Part shown: in pieces, positions 16,940 to 24,659 of the stretch
Layout: each line of letters starts with the position of its first letter
Position numbering within the stretch: position 1 is the first letter of the stretch
NCBI GenBank assembly: GCA_963792075.1
Contig: CAWBUW010000002.1
Coordinates: 310,001 to 374,000, forward strand
Direction of reading: 5' to 3'
DNA from: CAWBUW01 sp963792075
Lineage (GTDB): Bacteria; Chloroflexota; Anaerolineae; Anaerolineales; UBA4823
Length of the DNA stretch: 64,000 nucleotides
Made by a program: the position numbers and the translations under genes
The notes under the pieces: model-generated
What the model saw: the letters and a program-made list of their open reading frames with translations, nothing else
Database searches by the model: none
Told to the model about the DNA's origin: nothing

Positions 16940-18685
16940 GTGACAAAAAAGAAAATTAGCGCCAATATGCAATGGCGTACAATCGATTTGCATTTACACA
17001 CACCGGCTTCAAGTGATTTTCAACAGCCGGAAGTGAATTATTTAAACTTACTGCAGCGTGCAGAAGCGAGAGGTCTGGATATCATTGCGTTTACAGACCA
17101 TAACACGGTTGCAGGATACCGGCATATGAAGGAAGAGCTGCAGCAGTTGGAATTGCTGCAGAAGCTGAACCGCCTGGTTCCGGAAGAGCAGTCCCGGCTG
17201 ATGGAGTATCGCCGTTTGTTTAACAAGGTGCTCGTGCTGCCAGGTTTTGAATTCACAGCCACTTTTGGCTTTCATATCCTGGGTTTATTCCCGCCTGAAA
17301 AGCCGGTCCGCGAGATCGAATATTTGCTGATGAGCCTGAATATTCCGCCCGATCAATTGGATGACGGCTCAGCTACGGTGGGAGCTACCACCGATGTGCT
17401 TTCGGCATACCGCATGATCAACGACGCAGGTGGGTTGGTGATCGCAGCGCACGCAAATTCCAGCAATGGAGTGGCGATGCGCGGCTTCAATTTTGGCGGG
17501 CAGACAAAGATCGCTTATACCCAGGATTCATATCTGCACGCATTAGAGGTCACCGATCTCGAGCAGCGCGGCGGACGCACAACGGCTGCTTTTTTCAACG
17601 GTACCAAGCCAGAATACCCGCGCCGGATGCACTGCATCCAGGGCTCGGATTCGCACCGTATCACAGTCGATCCACAGCGAAAGCGCTACATCGGGCTTGG
17701 GGACCGGCCCACAGATGTCTTACTGCCGGAAGTGTCTTTTGAGGCGTTAATGGAGCTGTTTACCAGCAACGATTTCGCTCGTACACGCCCTCACCGCCAA
17801 CAGGCCGAAGCTGCCTATGATTTTATTCGCACGGCTCGCGAAGAGGGCCCGAATATCGTGCAAGGTTTCCATGAAAGTGCAACTGTGCGCGGTGGGAAGC
17901 TGTACGGGATCATTGCAGATGTGTGCGCCTTTGCCAACACAAACGGTGGAACTTTGTTTGTGGGCTTGAGCGCGGATGCCAGCAAGCCAGTCTTGGGTGT
18001 TCAAGACGCGGAACAAGTGGTAGCTCAACTGGAAAAAGAAATTGCAGATAAGATTACGCCTCCGCTGCAATGTACCGTGGATATGCACGAATTGGGGGGT
18101 AAGAAAATCCTGCGTGTGCTGGTGCCACGTGGCGACGACCCCCCATATCTTGTGGATGACTTTAAGGTATATGTTCGTGACGAGGCAGAGACGGAATTGG
18201 CTGTACGCGATGAGATTGTCAGCCTGGTATTGCGCGGCCGGCGCCAGCAATCGGTTGCAGCGCCAGCGCAGCCTGAGCCTGTTGGTGAGAAAGACGTGCC
18301 GCTGCCCAGCCGGGAGCCTGAGGAAGTCGAAGCTCCTCCGCGCACTGGGGTAGAGGTAGCCGCGGTGGTCGAGCGGGATGGTGCCAAGTACTTCACCATG
18401 CTTGATTTGCGTAACGGAAACGTGGTCAAGAACGTAACCCGCTCCTCTGCCCGCCGGTTGTGGCACTACGCCATTACTGAATTCTCGCGCCTGCCTGTGG
18501 ACGCTCAGGAAGCCGTAGTTCGCTGGGAAGGCAACCTGGGCTTGTTGAAGGCGCGGAAACAAGGTCGCTACACATTGTATGATCTGGTCCAACGCTTACC
18601 TGAGGGCCTCCGTTTTTATTTTGGCGTCACCGAAGATGGCATCCATGGGCAGTGGAAACAGCTTGTTGGAGTAGAGGATGAGTGA
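16940..18685 (+). CDS. PHP-domain phosphoesterase fused to an AlbA_2/Schlafen-like domain
   Basis: A 581-aa fusion. The N-terminal PHP domain (about 14-275) opens with DLHLHTP (His18, His20) and has FTDHNT, IAAHANS and CIQGSDSHR metal-ligand motifs, as in polymerase-associated or nucleotide phosphoesterases. Residues about 290-420 form an AlbA_2 (DUF4062/Schlafen-like) nucleic-acid domain (FHESATVRGG, then CAFANTNGGTLFVGL). A ~45-residue proline/glutamate linker and a C-terminal region (about 460-581) of unknown type follow. GTG 16940 is the start. It overlaps the GNAT gene by 8 bp. The combination suggests an enzyme acting on nucleic acid or nucleotides; the substrate is unknown. Confidence 0.85.
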   Translation: MTKKKISANMQWRTIDLHLHTPASSDFQQPEVNYLNLLQRAEARGLDIIAFTDHNTVAGYRHMKEELQQLELLQKLNRLVPEEQSRLMEYRRLFNKVLVLPGFEFTATFGFHILGLFPPEKPVREIEYLLMSLNIPPDQLDDGSATVGATTDVLSAYRMINDAGGLVIAAHANSSNGVAMRGFNFGGQTKIAYTQDSYLHALEVTDLEQRGGRTTAAFFNGTKPEYPRRMHCIQGSDSHRITVDPQRKRYIGLGDRPTDVLLPEVSFEALMELFTSNDFARTRPHRQQAEAAYDFIRTAREEGPNIVQGFHESATVRGGKLYGIIADVCAFANTNGGTLFVGLSADASKPVLGVQDAEQVVAQLEKEIADKITPPLQCTVDMHELGGKKILRVLVPRGDDPPYLVDDFKVYVRDEAETELAVRDEIVSLVLRGRRQQSVAAPAQPEPVGEKDVPLPSREPEEVEAPPRTGVEVAAVVERDGAKYFTMLDLRNGNVVKNVTRSSARRLWHYAITEFSRLPVDAQEAVVRWEGNLGLLKARKQGRYTLYDLVQRLPEGLRFYFGVTEDGIHGQWKQLVGVEDE

Positions 18686-19142
18686 TCTGCAGCCTACTGG
18701 TGAGCGGGACAAGAAAAATCTTGTTCAACTGCGCCAGTTCCGCTACCCAGAAGACTACCCTGCGGTGACCGCGCTTTGGTCCCGGTCTGGGCCAGGAGTG
18801 CAGGTACGGCGCTCGGATGAGCCAGATGAGATTGCGAAGAAGATCCAGCGCGATCCAGATCTCTTCCTGCTTGCAGAAGCAAATGGACAGGTCATTGGGA
18901 CTGTGCTGGGCGGCTTCGATGGCCGGCGGGGGATGATCTACCACCTGGCCGTGGCGGCCGAATGGCAGCATCAAGGCGTTGGTGAGGGATTGATGAATGA
19001 GGTGGAACAGCGATTGCGGTCGAAAGGCTGCATCCGCTGTTATTTGATGGTGACAAAGGAGAATGAAAAGGCAATGCGTTTCTATGAGAAGCGCGCCTGG
19101 AAACACATGGATTGGGTAATCCCGTATGGGAAGGACCTCTGA
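18678..19142 (+). CDS. GNAT family N-acetyltransferase
   Basis: A 154-aa single-domain GNAT acyltransferase. The acetyl-CoA-binding motif A is visible as LAVAAEWQHQGVGEGLMNEV (Q/R-x-x-G-x-G/A type), followed by YLMVTKENEKAMRFYEKRAW, typical of the RimI-like subgroup. The substrate is unknown. It overlaps the PHP-AlbA_2 gene by 8 bp and ends just before mogA, so the three are probably one transcript. Confidence 0.92.
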   Translation: MSDLQPTGERDKKNLVQLRQFRYPEDYPAVTALWSRSGPGVQVRRSDEPDEIAKKIQRDPDLFLLAEANGQVIGTVLGGFDGRRGMIYHLAVAAEWQHQGVGEGLMNEVEQRLRSKGCIRCYLMVTKENEKAMRFYEKRAWKHMDWVIPYGKDL

Positions 19143-19145
19143 AAG

Positions 19146-19655
19146 ATGCTGCGGGCAGGCATCTTGACCGTATCGGACCGGTCTGCACGGGGTGAACGCC
19201 TGGATGCCTCGGGTCCCGCATTAAAGCAGCACCTCCAGGCAGCCGGCTGGCAGGTAACCCGGCAGGCAATCTTGCCGGATGAGCTGGCCGAATTGCGCCG
19301 TGCGCTGGTGGATTGGGCTGATTTAGGCGAGTGTGATGTCATCTTGACCACAGGGGGCACCGGCTTCAGCCCGCGTGATGTAACCCCCGAAGCCACACAG
19401 GCAGTCATCACCCGGCTTGCGCCCGGCCTGGCAGAGGCGATGCGCCAGGCCAGCCTGAAAATTACGCCGCACGCCATGCTCTCACGCGCCGTTGCAGGCA
19501 TTCGCGGCCGCGTGTTGATCGTCAACCTGCCTGGCAGCCCGCGGGGCGCAGTGGAGAACCTGGCTGTGATTTTGCCCGTCCTGCCTCACGCCGTTCAACT
19601 GCTGCAAGAAGATCCCCAGGCCGAGACCGGTCACCAGACCGTCTCCGGCGGATGA
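19146..19655 (+). CDS. Molybdopterin adenylyltransferase, MogA/MoaB family
   Basis: A 169-aa protein with the MoCF-binding fold. It starts AGILTVSDRSARGE and carries TTGGTGFSPRDVTPEAT, the molybdopterin-binding loop of MogA/MoaB proteins. LPGSPRGAVENL near the C-terminus also matches. It should activate molybdopterin with ATP before metal insertion. No other moa/mob/moe genes lie nearby, so it is an isolated cofactor gene here. Confidence 0.92.
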   Translation: MLRAGILTVSDRSARGERLDASGPALKQHLQAAGWQVTRQAILPDELAELRRALVDWADLGECDVILTTGGTGFSPRDVTPEATQAVITRLAPGLAEAMRQASLKITPHAMLSRAVAGIRGRVLIVNLPGSPRGAVENLAVILPVLPHAVQLLQEDPQAETGHQTVSGG

Positions 19656-19695
19656 AAGAATATTAATCGTGCGGGCTCTGCCCGGTCTTATAATG

Positions 19696-19734
19696 GGTAG
19701 TGTGTGCGGCGGCATAGCCGCCGCACACACTACC
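19696..19734. repeat. Perfect intergenic palindrome, 18-bp stem, ATA loop
   Basis: GGTAGTGTGTGCGGCGGC pairs perfectly with its complement around ATA. It lies between mogA and lepB, 5 bp after a TATAAT hexamer (19689-19694). That hexamer could be a -10 for lepB, but no good -35 is visible. Confidence 0.88.
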
Positions 19735-19764
19735 AGATGGATACGATGATTTCGGGAGGCCGGT

Positions 19765-20355
19765 GTGGATTTCTGGCATAGTGAGACAACCCCAGATGTG
19801 CAGTACATCCCAGATAATTATGGGATGCGCCGTGCCTTATGGGATGTCCTGGAGACGATCCTGCTCTCACTCCTGCTGTTTGCGGCGATCAATTTTCTTT
19901 CGGCGCGCATCCGTGTCGAATCAATCAGCATGAAGCCCAACCTTATTGAAGGTGATTTCGTGATCATCAATAAACTGGCTTACCATTTGGATGATCCGCA
20001 GCGCGGGGAAATTATTGTGTTCCGCTATCCACCGGATCCCAGCCAGACACCCTATATCAAACGCATTATCGGCCTACCCGGCGATGAAGTACGCGTGGCC
20101 GATGGCAAGGTTTATATCAACGGACATTTGATTCAGGAACCGTATCTAACGGTTACGACCAATCGCGGTGGCACCTGGACGGTTCCACAAGAGGCATTGT
20201 TCGTGATGGGTGATAACCGGAATAATTCATCCAATTCACGCGCCTGGGGTATGGTGCCGTTGGAAAATGTGATTGGCAAGGCAGAGGTGATCTACTGGCC
20301 GCCCGAAGATTGGAAAATCTTGCATTTTCCTGCCGCCGTTGCGGCAGAGCCGTGA
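19765..20355 (+). CDS. lepB: Signal peptidase I
   Basis: A membrane serine protease that cleaves Sec/Tat signal peptides outside the membrane; 196 aa. One N-terminal membrane helix (about 28-47) is followed by the catalytic motif SISMKPNL (Ser55) and the general base Lys99 in YIKRIIGLPGD. Box E is FVMGDNRNNSSNSRAWG. GTG 19765 is preceded by GGGAGG (19754-19759). It precedes the ECF sigma operon and a run of exported pseudopilin-like proteins, whose processing it could serve. Confidence 0.96.
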   Translation: MDFWHSETTPDVQYIPDNYGMRRALWDVLETILLSLLLFAAINFLSARIRVESISMKPNLIEGDFVIINKLAYHLDDPQRGEIIVFRYPPDPSQTPYIKRIIGLPGDEVRVADGKVYINGHLIQEPYLTVTTNRGGTWTVPQEALFVMGDNRNNSSNSRAWGMVPLENVIGKAEVIYWPPEDWKILHFPAAVAAEP

Positions 20356-20408
20356 TCTAACCTGATCGCGTGTAACAAGAAGCCCCATTTTGCGTTATTA
20401 TAATCAAC

Positions 20409-20987
20409 GTGGATAACCACGAGATGCTCCTCAAGGCCCAACAAGGCGATGTTCATGCCTTTGGTGATTTGTATGACTGTTATGCACCAGGGGTTTTTCG
20501 CTTTTTATACGCTCATATCGAGCACCGCCAGGATGCTGAAGACCTGACGGAGGAAGTGTTTTTTCGGGCCTGGCGTGCCTTGCCGCGCTATCATGAGCAC
20601 GGTGTACCTTTCCGATCTTATCTGTTGCGGATTGCGCGCAATGCTCTGATCGATCATCACCGGCGAACGCGCTCCATGGGCGCTCCTGTGTTGAGGTCAG
20701 TCGATGAGATGGAAAATGAGTTGGCAGACCTGGATGGGAAAATGCCTGGCTCCCAGGATGAACATCTGGAAGTGGTGCAGTACCTGGAGAAATTGCCAGA
20801 AGATCACCGCACTGTGCTGGTGCTTCGTTTCTTGAACGAGCTGACTCCCGATGAGACAGCCAGGGTGATGGGACGCACTTCTGGTGCAATCCGTGTGCTG
20901 CAGCACCGGGCGTTGATCGCACTCCGTGAACAGATTCAGGAAGAGATGGATCGAGGTATAGATGATGAAGAATATCCCCGAAAATAA
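20409..20987 (+). CDS. ECF-type RNA polymerase sigma factor
   Basis: A 192-aa sigma70-family ECF factor. Region 2 runs from about residue 15 to 85 (FGDLYDCYAPGVFRFLYAHI, DAEDLTEEVFFRAWRAL), and region 4 from about 125 to 180 (LPEDHRTVLVLRFLNELTPDETA, then the recognition helix). The linker carries an acidic stretch. The gene overlaps the following membrane protein by 26 bp, the usual arrangement of a sigma factor with its anti-sigma. GTG 20409 is the longest start; ATG 20424 is an alternative. A TATAAT sits only 4 nt before the GTG. Confidence 0.94.
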   Translation: MDNHEMLLKAQQGDVHAFGDLYDCYAPGVFRFLYAHIEHRQDAEDLTEEVFFRAWRALPRYHEHGVPFRSYLLRIARNALIDHHRRTRSMGAPVLRSVDEMENELADLDGKMPGSQDEHLEVVQYLEKLPEDHRTVLVLRFLNELTPDETARVMGRTSGAIRVLQHRALIALREQIQEEMDRGIDDEEYPRK

Positions 20988-21681
20988 TCAGAATAATGTG
21001 TCTGATCTCCACTCTGCTTCGCAGGGTGTAGCTACCCGGCCTTCGCCAGAAACATTGCGCCAGGAAACGGAAGCCGCGGCCTGGCTGCAAGCCCACAGCG
21101 CGAACCTGGAAGCGCTGCCCTCCTTCCTGCCAGCCTCAAAACACCGCCTGTTGACCAGGATCGAACGCGAGGCCAGGCGCAGTGCGTGGGAACACATCTG
21201 GGCCTTGCCACGATTCCGGCTGGCCGCAAATGGCACCGCGTTAGCCCTGCTCATTATTTCACTGGTTCTATTCAACGGGATTTTATTTGGCGCTGCCCGT
21301 TTGACTTTACCGGGAGATGTCCTCTACCCGGTGAAGCTGGGTGGTGAGCAAATCCGCCTGGCCTTGACCTTCAGCGAAGGACAAAAAGCCGGTCTGTATG
21401 TCAGCCTTGCCAGGGAACGCTCAAATGAGCTGCAGGCGCTGATGATCGAAGGGGAATATGGGTATGTGGAAGTAACCTCCATGCGCATGCTGGATCTGGT
21501 GGATCAGGCGAACCTGCATTTGGCGCAGGCTCGCGACTTGAGCCAGGAACGCCAGTTCACTCTGGTCGGAGATTTGAGCCAGGTTTTATCCTTACAACAA
21601 CTGGTTTTGCAGGCAGTGGTAACCAGCGCTCCTCCGGAATCCCAACCCGTTGTTGAGCATATCTTGCTGTCAGTCCGGTGA
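20962..21681 (+). CDS. Membrane anti-sigma-like protein with DUF5667-type domain
   Basis: A 239-aa single-pass membrane protein. The cytoplasmic N-terminus (about 1-90) includes the helical LEALPSFLPASKHRLLTRIE. The membrane segment is GTALALLIISLVLFNGILF (about 92-111). The outer part begins LPGDVLYPVKLGGEQIRLAL, a DUF5667 hallmark found in proteins next to ECF sigma factors, and continues with long helices. It overlaps the sigma gene by 26 bp, so co-translation is likely. The job of holding the sigma factor at the membrane is inferred from position and topology; a zinc-binding ZAS motif is not evident. Confidence 0.8.
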   Translation: MMKNIPENNQNNVSDLHSASQGVATRPSPETLRQETEAAAWLQAHSANLEALPSFLPASKHRLLTRIEREARRSAWEHIWALPRFRLAANGTALALLIISLVLFNGILFGAARLTLPGDVLYPVKLGGEQIRLALTFSEGQKAGLYVSLARERSNELQALMIEGEYGYVEVTSMRMLDLVDQANLHLAQARDLSQERQFTLVGDLSQVLSLQQLVLQAVVTSAPPESQPVVEHILLSVR

Positions 21682-21688
21682 CCAAAAT

Positions 21689-21723
21689 GGGTATGTGTGG
21701 ATGTTCCGCGTCCACGCATACCC
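21689..21723 (+). terminator. Hairpin after the sigma/anti-sigma operon
   Basis: GGGTATGTGTGGA (21689-21701) pairs with TCCACGCATACCC (21711-21723), with one G-T wobble and a 9-nt loop, 7 bp after the stop codon. Only a weak TTTAT follows. It may stop or slow transcription, or be a degenerate member of the palindrome family. Confidence 0.5.
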
Positions 21724-21889
21724 TTTATCTCTCCCCACGGTTGCCAGCCTTACAAAAGTGTAGGCTCAAAAAAGTAACATAATCCCCACTTCCTCGTTCT
21801 TATCATCAGAAGACAGTGTATATTTAACATGTAGATCTTATTTCGCTTCTTGAGGCTGCGTGCACCAGGCTCAGAATGTGAGGACATTA

Positions 21890-24586
21890 ATGAAAAGCGG
21901 CTCTTTAAATCCTATCCAGTTGAATGTCAGCCCTCGTGGGCGACAGCTTGCCCAGGCGATGGTGGAATTTGCACTCATCCTGCCTTTGCTTCTGTTGATC
22001 CTTTATGGAATTGTTGAATTTGGGCGGTTGATGTTCATCTATTCCGCCCTGGTAACGGCCAGCCGCGAAGGAGCGCGCTACGGGACTGCCGCGGGCGAGC
22101 TGCCAGGCGGTACGCCGAAGTACGAGGATTGCGCCGGCATCCGCAACGCGGCGCGCCGTTCTGCGGTTCTGATCCCTATCCCCGATGACCGCATCTTGAT
22201 CTCTTATGACCGCATGAACACCTCTACAAATGCGTTCGAGGTCCTTTCGACCGTTTGCCCGCCGCCGTCCACCGTGCGCCTGGGCGACCGGATCATCGTA
22301 CAGGTATCTGCGGATTTCACTCCGATCGTACCCCTGGTGAATATTCCTCCATATACCATCAATTCGATCACCCGGCGGACGATCTTGCGCAGTATTGCCA
22401 TGGGTCCGGGAGGGCTTAGCGGCAGTACAAGCGACCCGACCGTATCTTTCATTGCTGATGCAGCCGCTGTAGATGAAGGTGTAGGGACAGCATATGTTCA
22501 GATTCAACTAAGCGCTGCCTCGACCAAGAATATTGTCCTGCCTTATACCCTCTCCGGTAGCGCCACTTATGGCGATGATTACACCATTGTCTCGGTCGGG
22601 AGTGTCTTTATCCCTGCCGGCCAAACTACGGCGCAGATCGCGGTTGCCATTGTCGATTTGCCCATCGATGGCATTTATGAAGGCAATGAAGACATCATAT
22701 TTACCTTGCAAACCCCAACCAATGCTGACCTGGGCAATCCCAGTGTCCATACCCTGACAATTCAGGACAATGACCAACCTCCCGTTGTCAGCTTCCACGT
22801 TACTTCTGAAACAGTCAACGAATCTGCCGTAACGTACGGAATTGTGGTGGAGCTGTCGAGTAAATCTGCCTTCCCTATTGAAGTCACGTATGCAGTTACT
22901 GGCGGTTCCGCAACACCCCTCGTCGATTACGCTCTCACACCGACCGGAAACCTGGTCTTTCCTCCCTTGACCAAAGCTGTAAACTTGGTGGTGAACATAG
23001 TGCAGGATGGATTGGATGAAAATGATGAAACGATCCAATTCCAGCTCATGGGTGTCCCCGTCGGTCCAGCTACGGTGAGCCTGTCAAAAAATATGGACGT
23101 TCTTACCATCCTGGATAGCGATGCTCCGCCAGACATCTATTTCGTGGTCGGCGAGCAGCGCGCCCCTGAGGGTGTTACGGCGGTGGTGACTGCCCAGCTC
23201 AGTAAGGTCTCCGGGAAGGTTGTGCAGGTGCCATTTACCCTGACTCCGGCGAGTACTGCGAATGGGACAGGCTCTGACCCCGACTTAGATTACACGATGA
23301 ACCCGGTAGCGCCTTCCACAAATACGTTCCTGGTGATCAATCCTGGCAGCCTGGAGGCAAGCCTGAAATTCGTTTTGCTTGAAAATAATCCTGTGGACCC
23401 AGAATTGGATGAAACGATCATTGTCCAAATGGGCGCGCCGCTGGGGGGTACGGCGAACAAAGTGACGCCCAATATACACATCCTTACCATTGGACCGGTC
23501 TCCCAACCGCAAGCGTTCTTCGTGCTTCCTACGACCGAGCGGGGCGAAAGTTCAGGCCAAACCAATATTACGGTGCAGTTGACCAACGTCTGGAATCAGA
23601 ACGTAACCATTCCGTTCAGTATCGATCCGGCAAGCACTGCCACCAATGGCGCAGATTTCTCCATAATGACGCCCTCTCCGCTGACCATTCCTGCCGGCGG
23701 GTTGTATGCGAACATCCTGGTGAGCATCACTCCGGACGTCTTTTTTGAGCCGACCGAAACCGCGGTGTTCAAGTTAGGCCCTCCAACGAATGCTACTTTG
23801 GACCCGACTCGGATTACGCACAATCTGAATATCCTGGACGATGATAGTGAACCCACGGTGCAGTTCGTGGTAACCCAATCCAGTGTTTCTGAGGGTGTGG
23901 GTACGGCCACTATCGCTGTACAGCTCAATGTCCCCAACAGCCTGGTCGTGACCGTGCCGTTTAGCGTCTCGCCGAACAGCACCGCGATCCTCGGGCCTCT
24001 GGATGATTATACCTATACTCCAGTAAATAATACACTGCAAATCCCGGCGGGGACCACAAGCGCCCAAGTCCAGGTCTGGATCAATGATGATACCGGGAAT
24101 GATGTGCGCGGCGAGCCAGACGAAACGGTCATTTTCCAAATGGGGACGCCTACGAATGCAGCTTTGGGGAGCAACCAGCAGCACACCTTGACTATTGTTG
24201 AAGATGAAGGCTGCCCCACGAATTATTCGATCTTCCCGATCGGCCAGAAGTTGAACGTGAGTTTCAACTACACCGACCTTGACTTTCCGTTGAATCTGTC
24301 AGCAGCCCGCGTCGATTTCCCCTCCTCGAACGCAGCCCGCGGGCTGGTGGGAGTCCTGCAGGGCAATCTGTCCATCTTCTCATATGCACCTCCGGGCGCA
24401 TTGACAGGCAGCTATGTTAAAGTTCCGGATGCGATCCACGGATACTATTGGACAGTTGCCCCACCTTTGGTCGTGGACCCAACCACCCTCACCTTTGTCT
24501 TCCAAAATGACCTGGTCGGCGAAGGCAACCTCACCCTGTTATTTGCGCAGGGCTGTTCCAAGGTGCTTCACTTTGTAGTTCCTTAG
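21890..24586 (+). CDS. TadE-like pseudopilin fused to five Calx-beta domains
   Basis: About 898 aa from ATG 21890 (GAGG 6 nt upstream); GTG 21860 is an alternative. The N-terminus is a TadE/TadG-type segment: a short positive stretch, then QAMVEFALILPLLLLILYGI and REGARYG. After about residue 190, five Calx-beta-like repeats of roughly 110-125 aa follow, each opening with a P-x-V-x-F strand and E-G or E-S (for example DPTVSFIADAAAVDEG) and ending near a D-N/D-D turn. A C-terminal cap of ~120 aa ends in a hydrophobic strand. The protein should be exported and anchored at the surface, binding calcium or partners. Two more Tad-like genes follow. Confidence 0.85.
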   Translation: MKSGSLNPIQLNVSPRGRQLAQAMVEFALILPLLLLILYGIVEFGRLMFIYSALVTASREGARYGTAAGELPGGTPKYEDCAGIRNAARRSAVLIPIPDDRILISYDRMNTSTNAFEVLSTVCPPPSTVRLGDRIIVQVSADFTPIVPLVNIPPYTINSITRRTILRSIAMGPGGLSGSTSDPTVSFIADAAAVDEGVGTAYVQIQLSAASTKNIVLPYTLSGSATYGDDYTIVSVGSVFIPAGQTTAQIAVAIVDLPIDGIYEGNEDIIFTLQTPTNADLGNPSVHTLTIQDNDQPPVVSFHVTSETVNESAVTYGIVVELSSKSAFPIEVTYAVTGGSATPLVDYALTPTGNLVFPPLTKAVNLVVNIVQDGLDENDETIQFQLMGVPVGPATVSLSKNMDVLTILDSDAPPDIYFVVGEQRAPEGVTAVVTAQLSKVSGKVVQVPFTLTPASTANGTGSDPDLDYTMNPVAPSTNTFLVINPGSLEASLKFVLLENNPVDPELDETIIVQMGAPLGGTANKVTPNIHILTIGPVSQPQAFFVLPTTERGESSGQTNITVQLTNVWNQNVTIPFSIDPASTATNGADFSIMTPSPLTIPAGGLYANILVSITPDVFFEPTETAVFKLGPPTNATLDPTRITHNLNILDDDSEPTVQFVVTQSSVSEGVGTATIAVQLNVPNSLVVTVPFSVSPNSTAILGPLDDYTYTPVNNTLQIPAGTTSAQVQVWINDDTGNDVRGEPDETVIFQMGTPTNAALGSNQQHTLTIVEDEGCPTNYSIFPIGQKLNVSFNYTDLDFPLNLSAARVDFPSSNAARGLVGVLQGNLSIFSYAPPGALTGSYVKVPDAIHGYYWTVAPPLVVDPTTLTFVFQNDLVGEGNLTLLFAQGCSKVLHFVVP

Positions 24587-24603
24587 AAAGAAGATTTCGT
24601 GAT

Positions 24604-24640
24604 GGAGTATGCTGAGCGGCATCGCTGCCCAGCATACTCC
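24604..24640. repeat. Intergenic palindrome, ~17-bp stem, ATC loop
   Basis: GGAGTATGCTG pairs perfectly with CAGCATACTCC, and the inner GCGGC/GCTGC pairs with one mismatch and one wobble. It lies 18 bp after the Calx-beta gene and 20 bp before the next start, so it is in the leader of the following gene. Confidence 0.75.
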
Positions 24641-24659
24641 GGAAAACCTGGTGAGATCC

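Noticed and set aside
20399..20404. TATAAT just before the ECF sigma start as its promoter
   Set aside because: It lies only 4 nt before the GTG with no -35 at the right distance; it would require a later start or leaderless mRNA.
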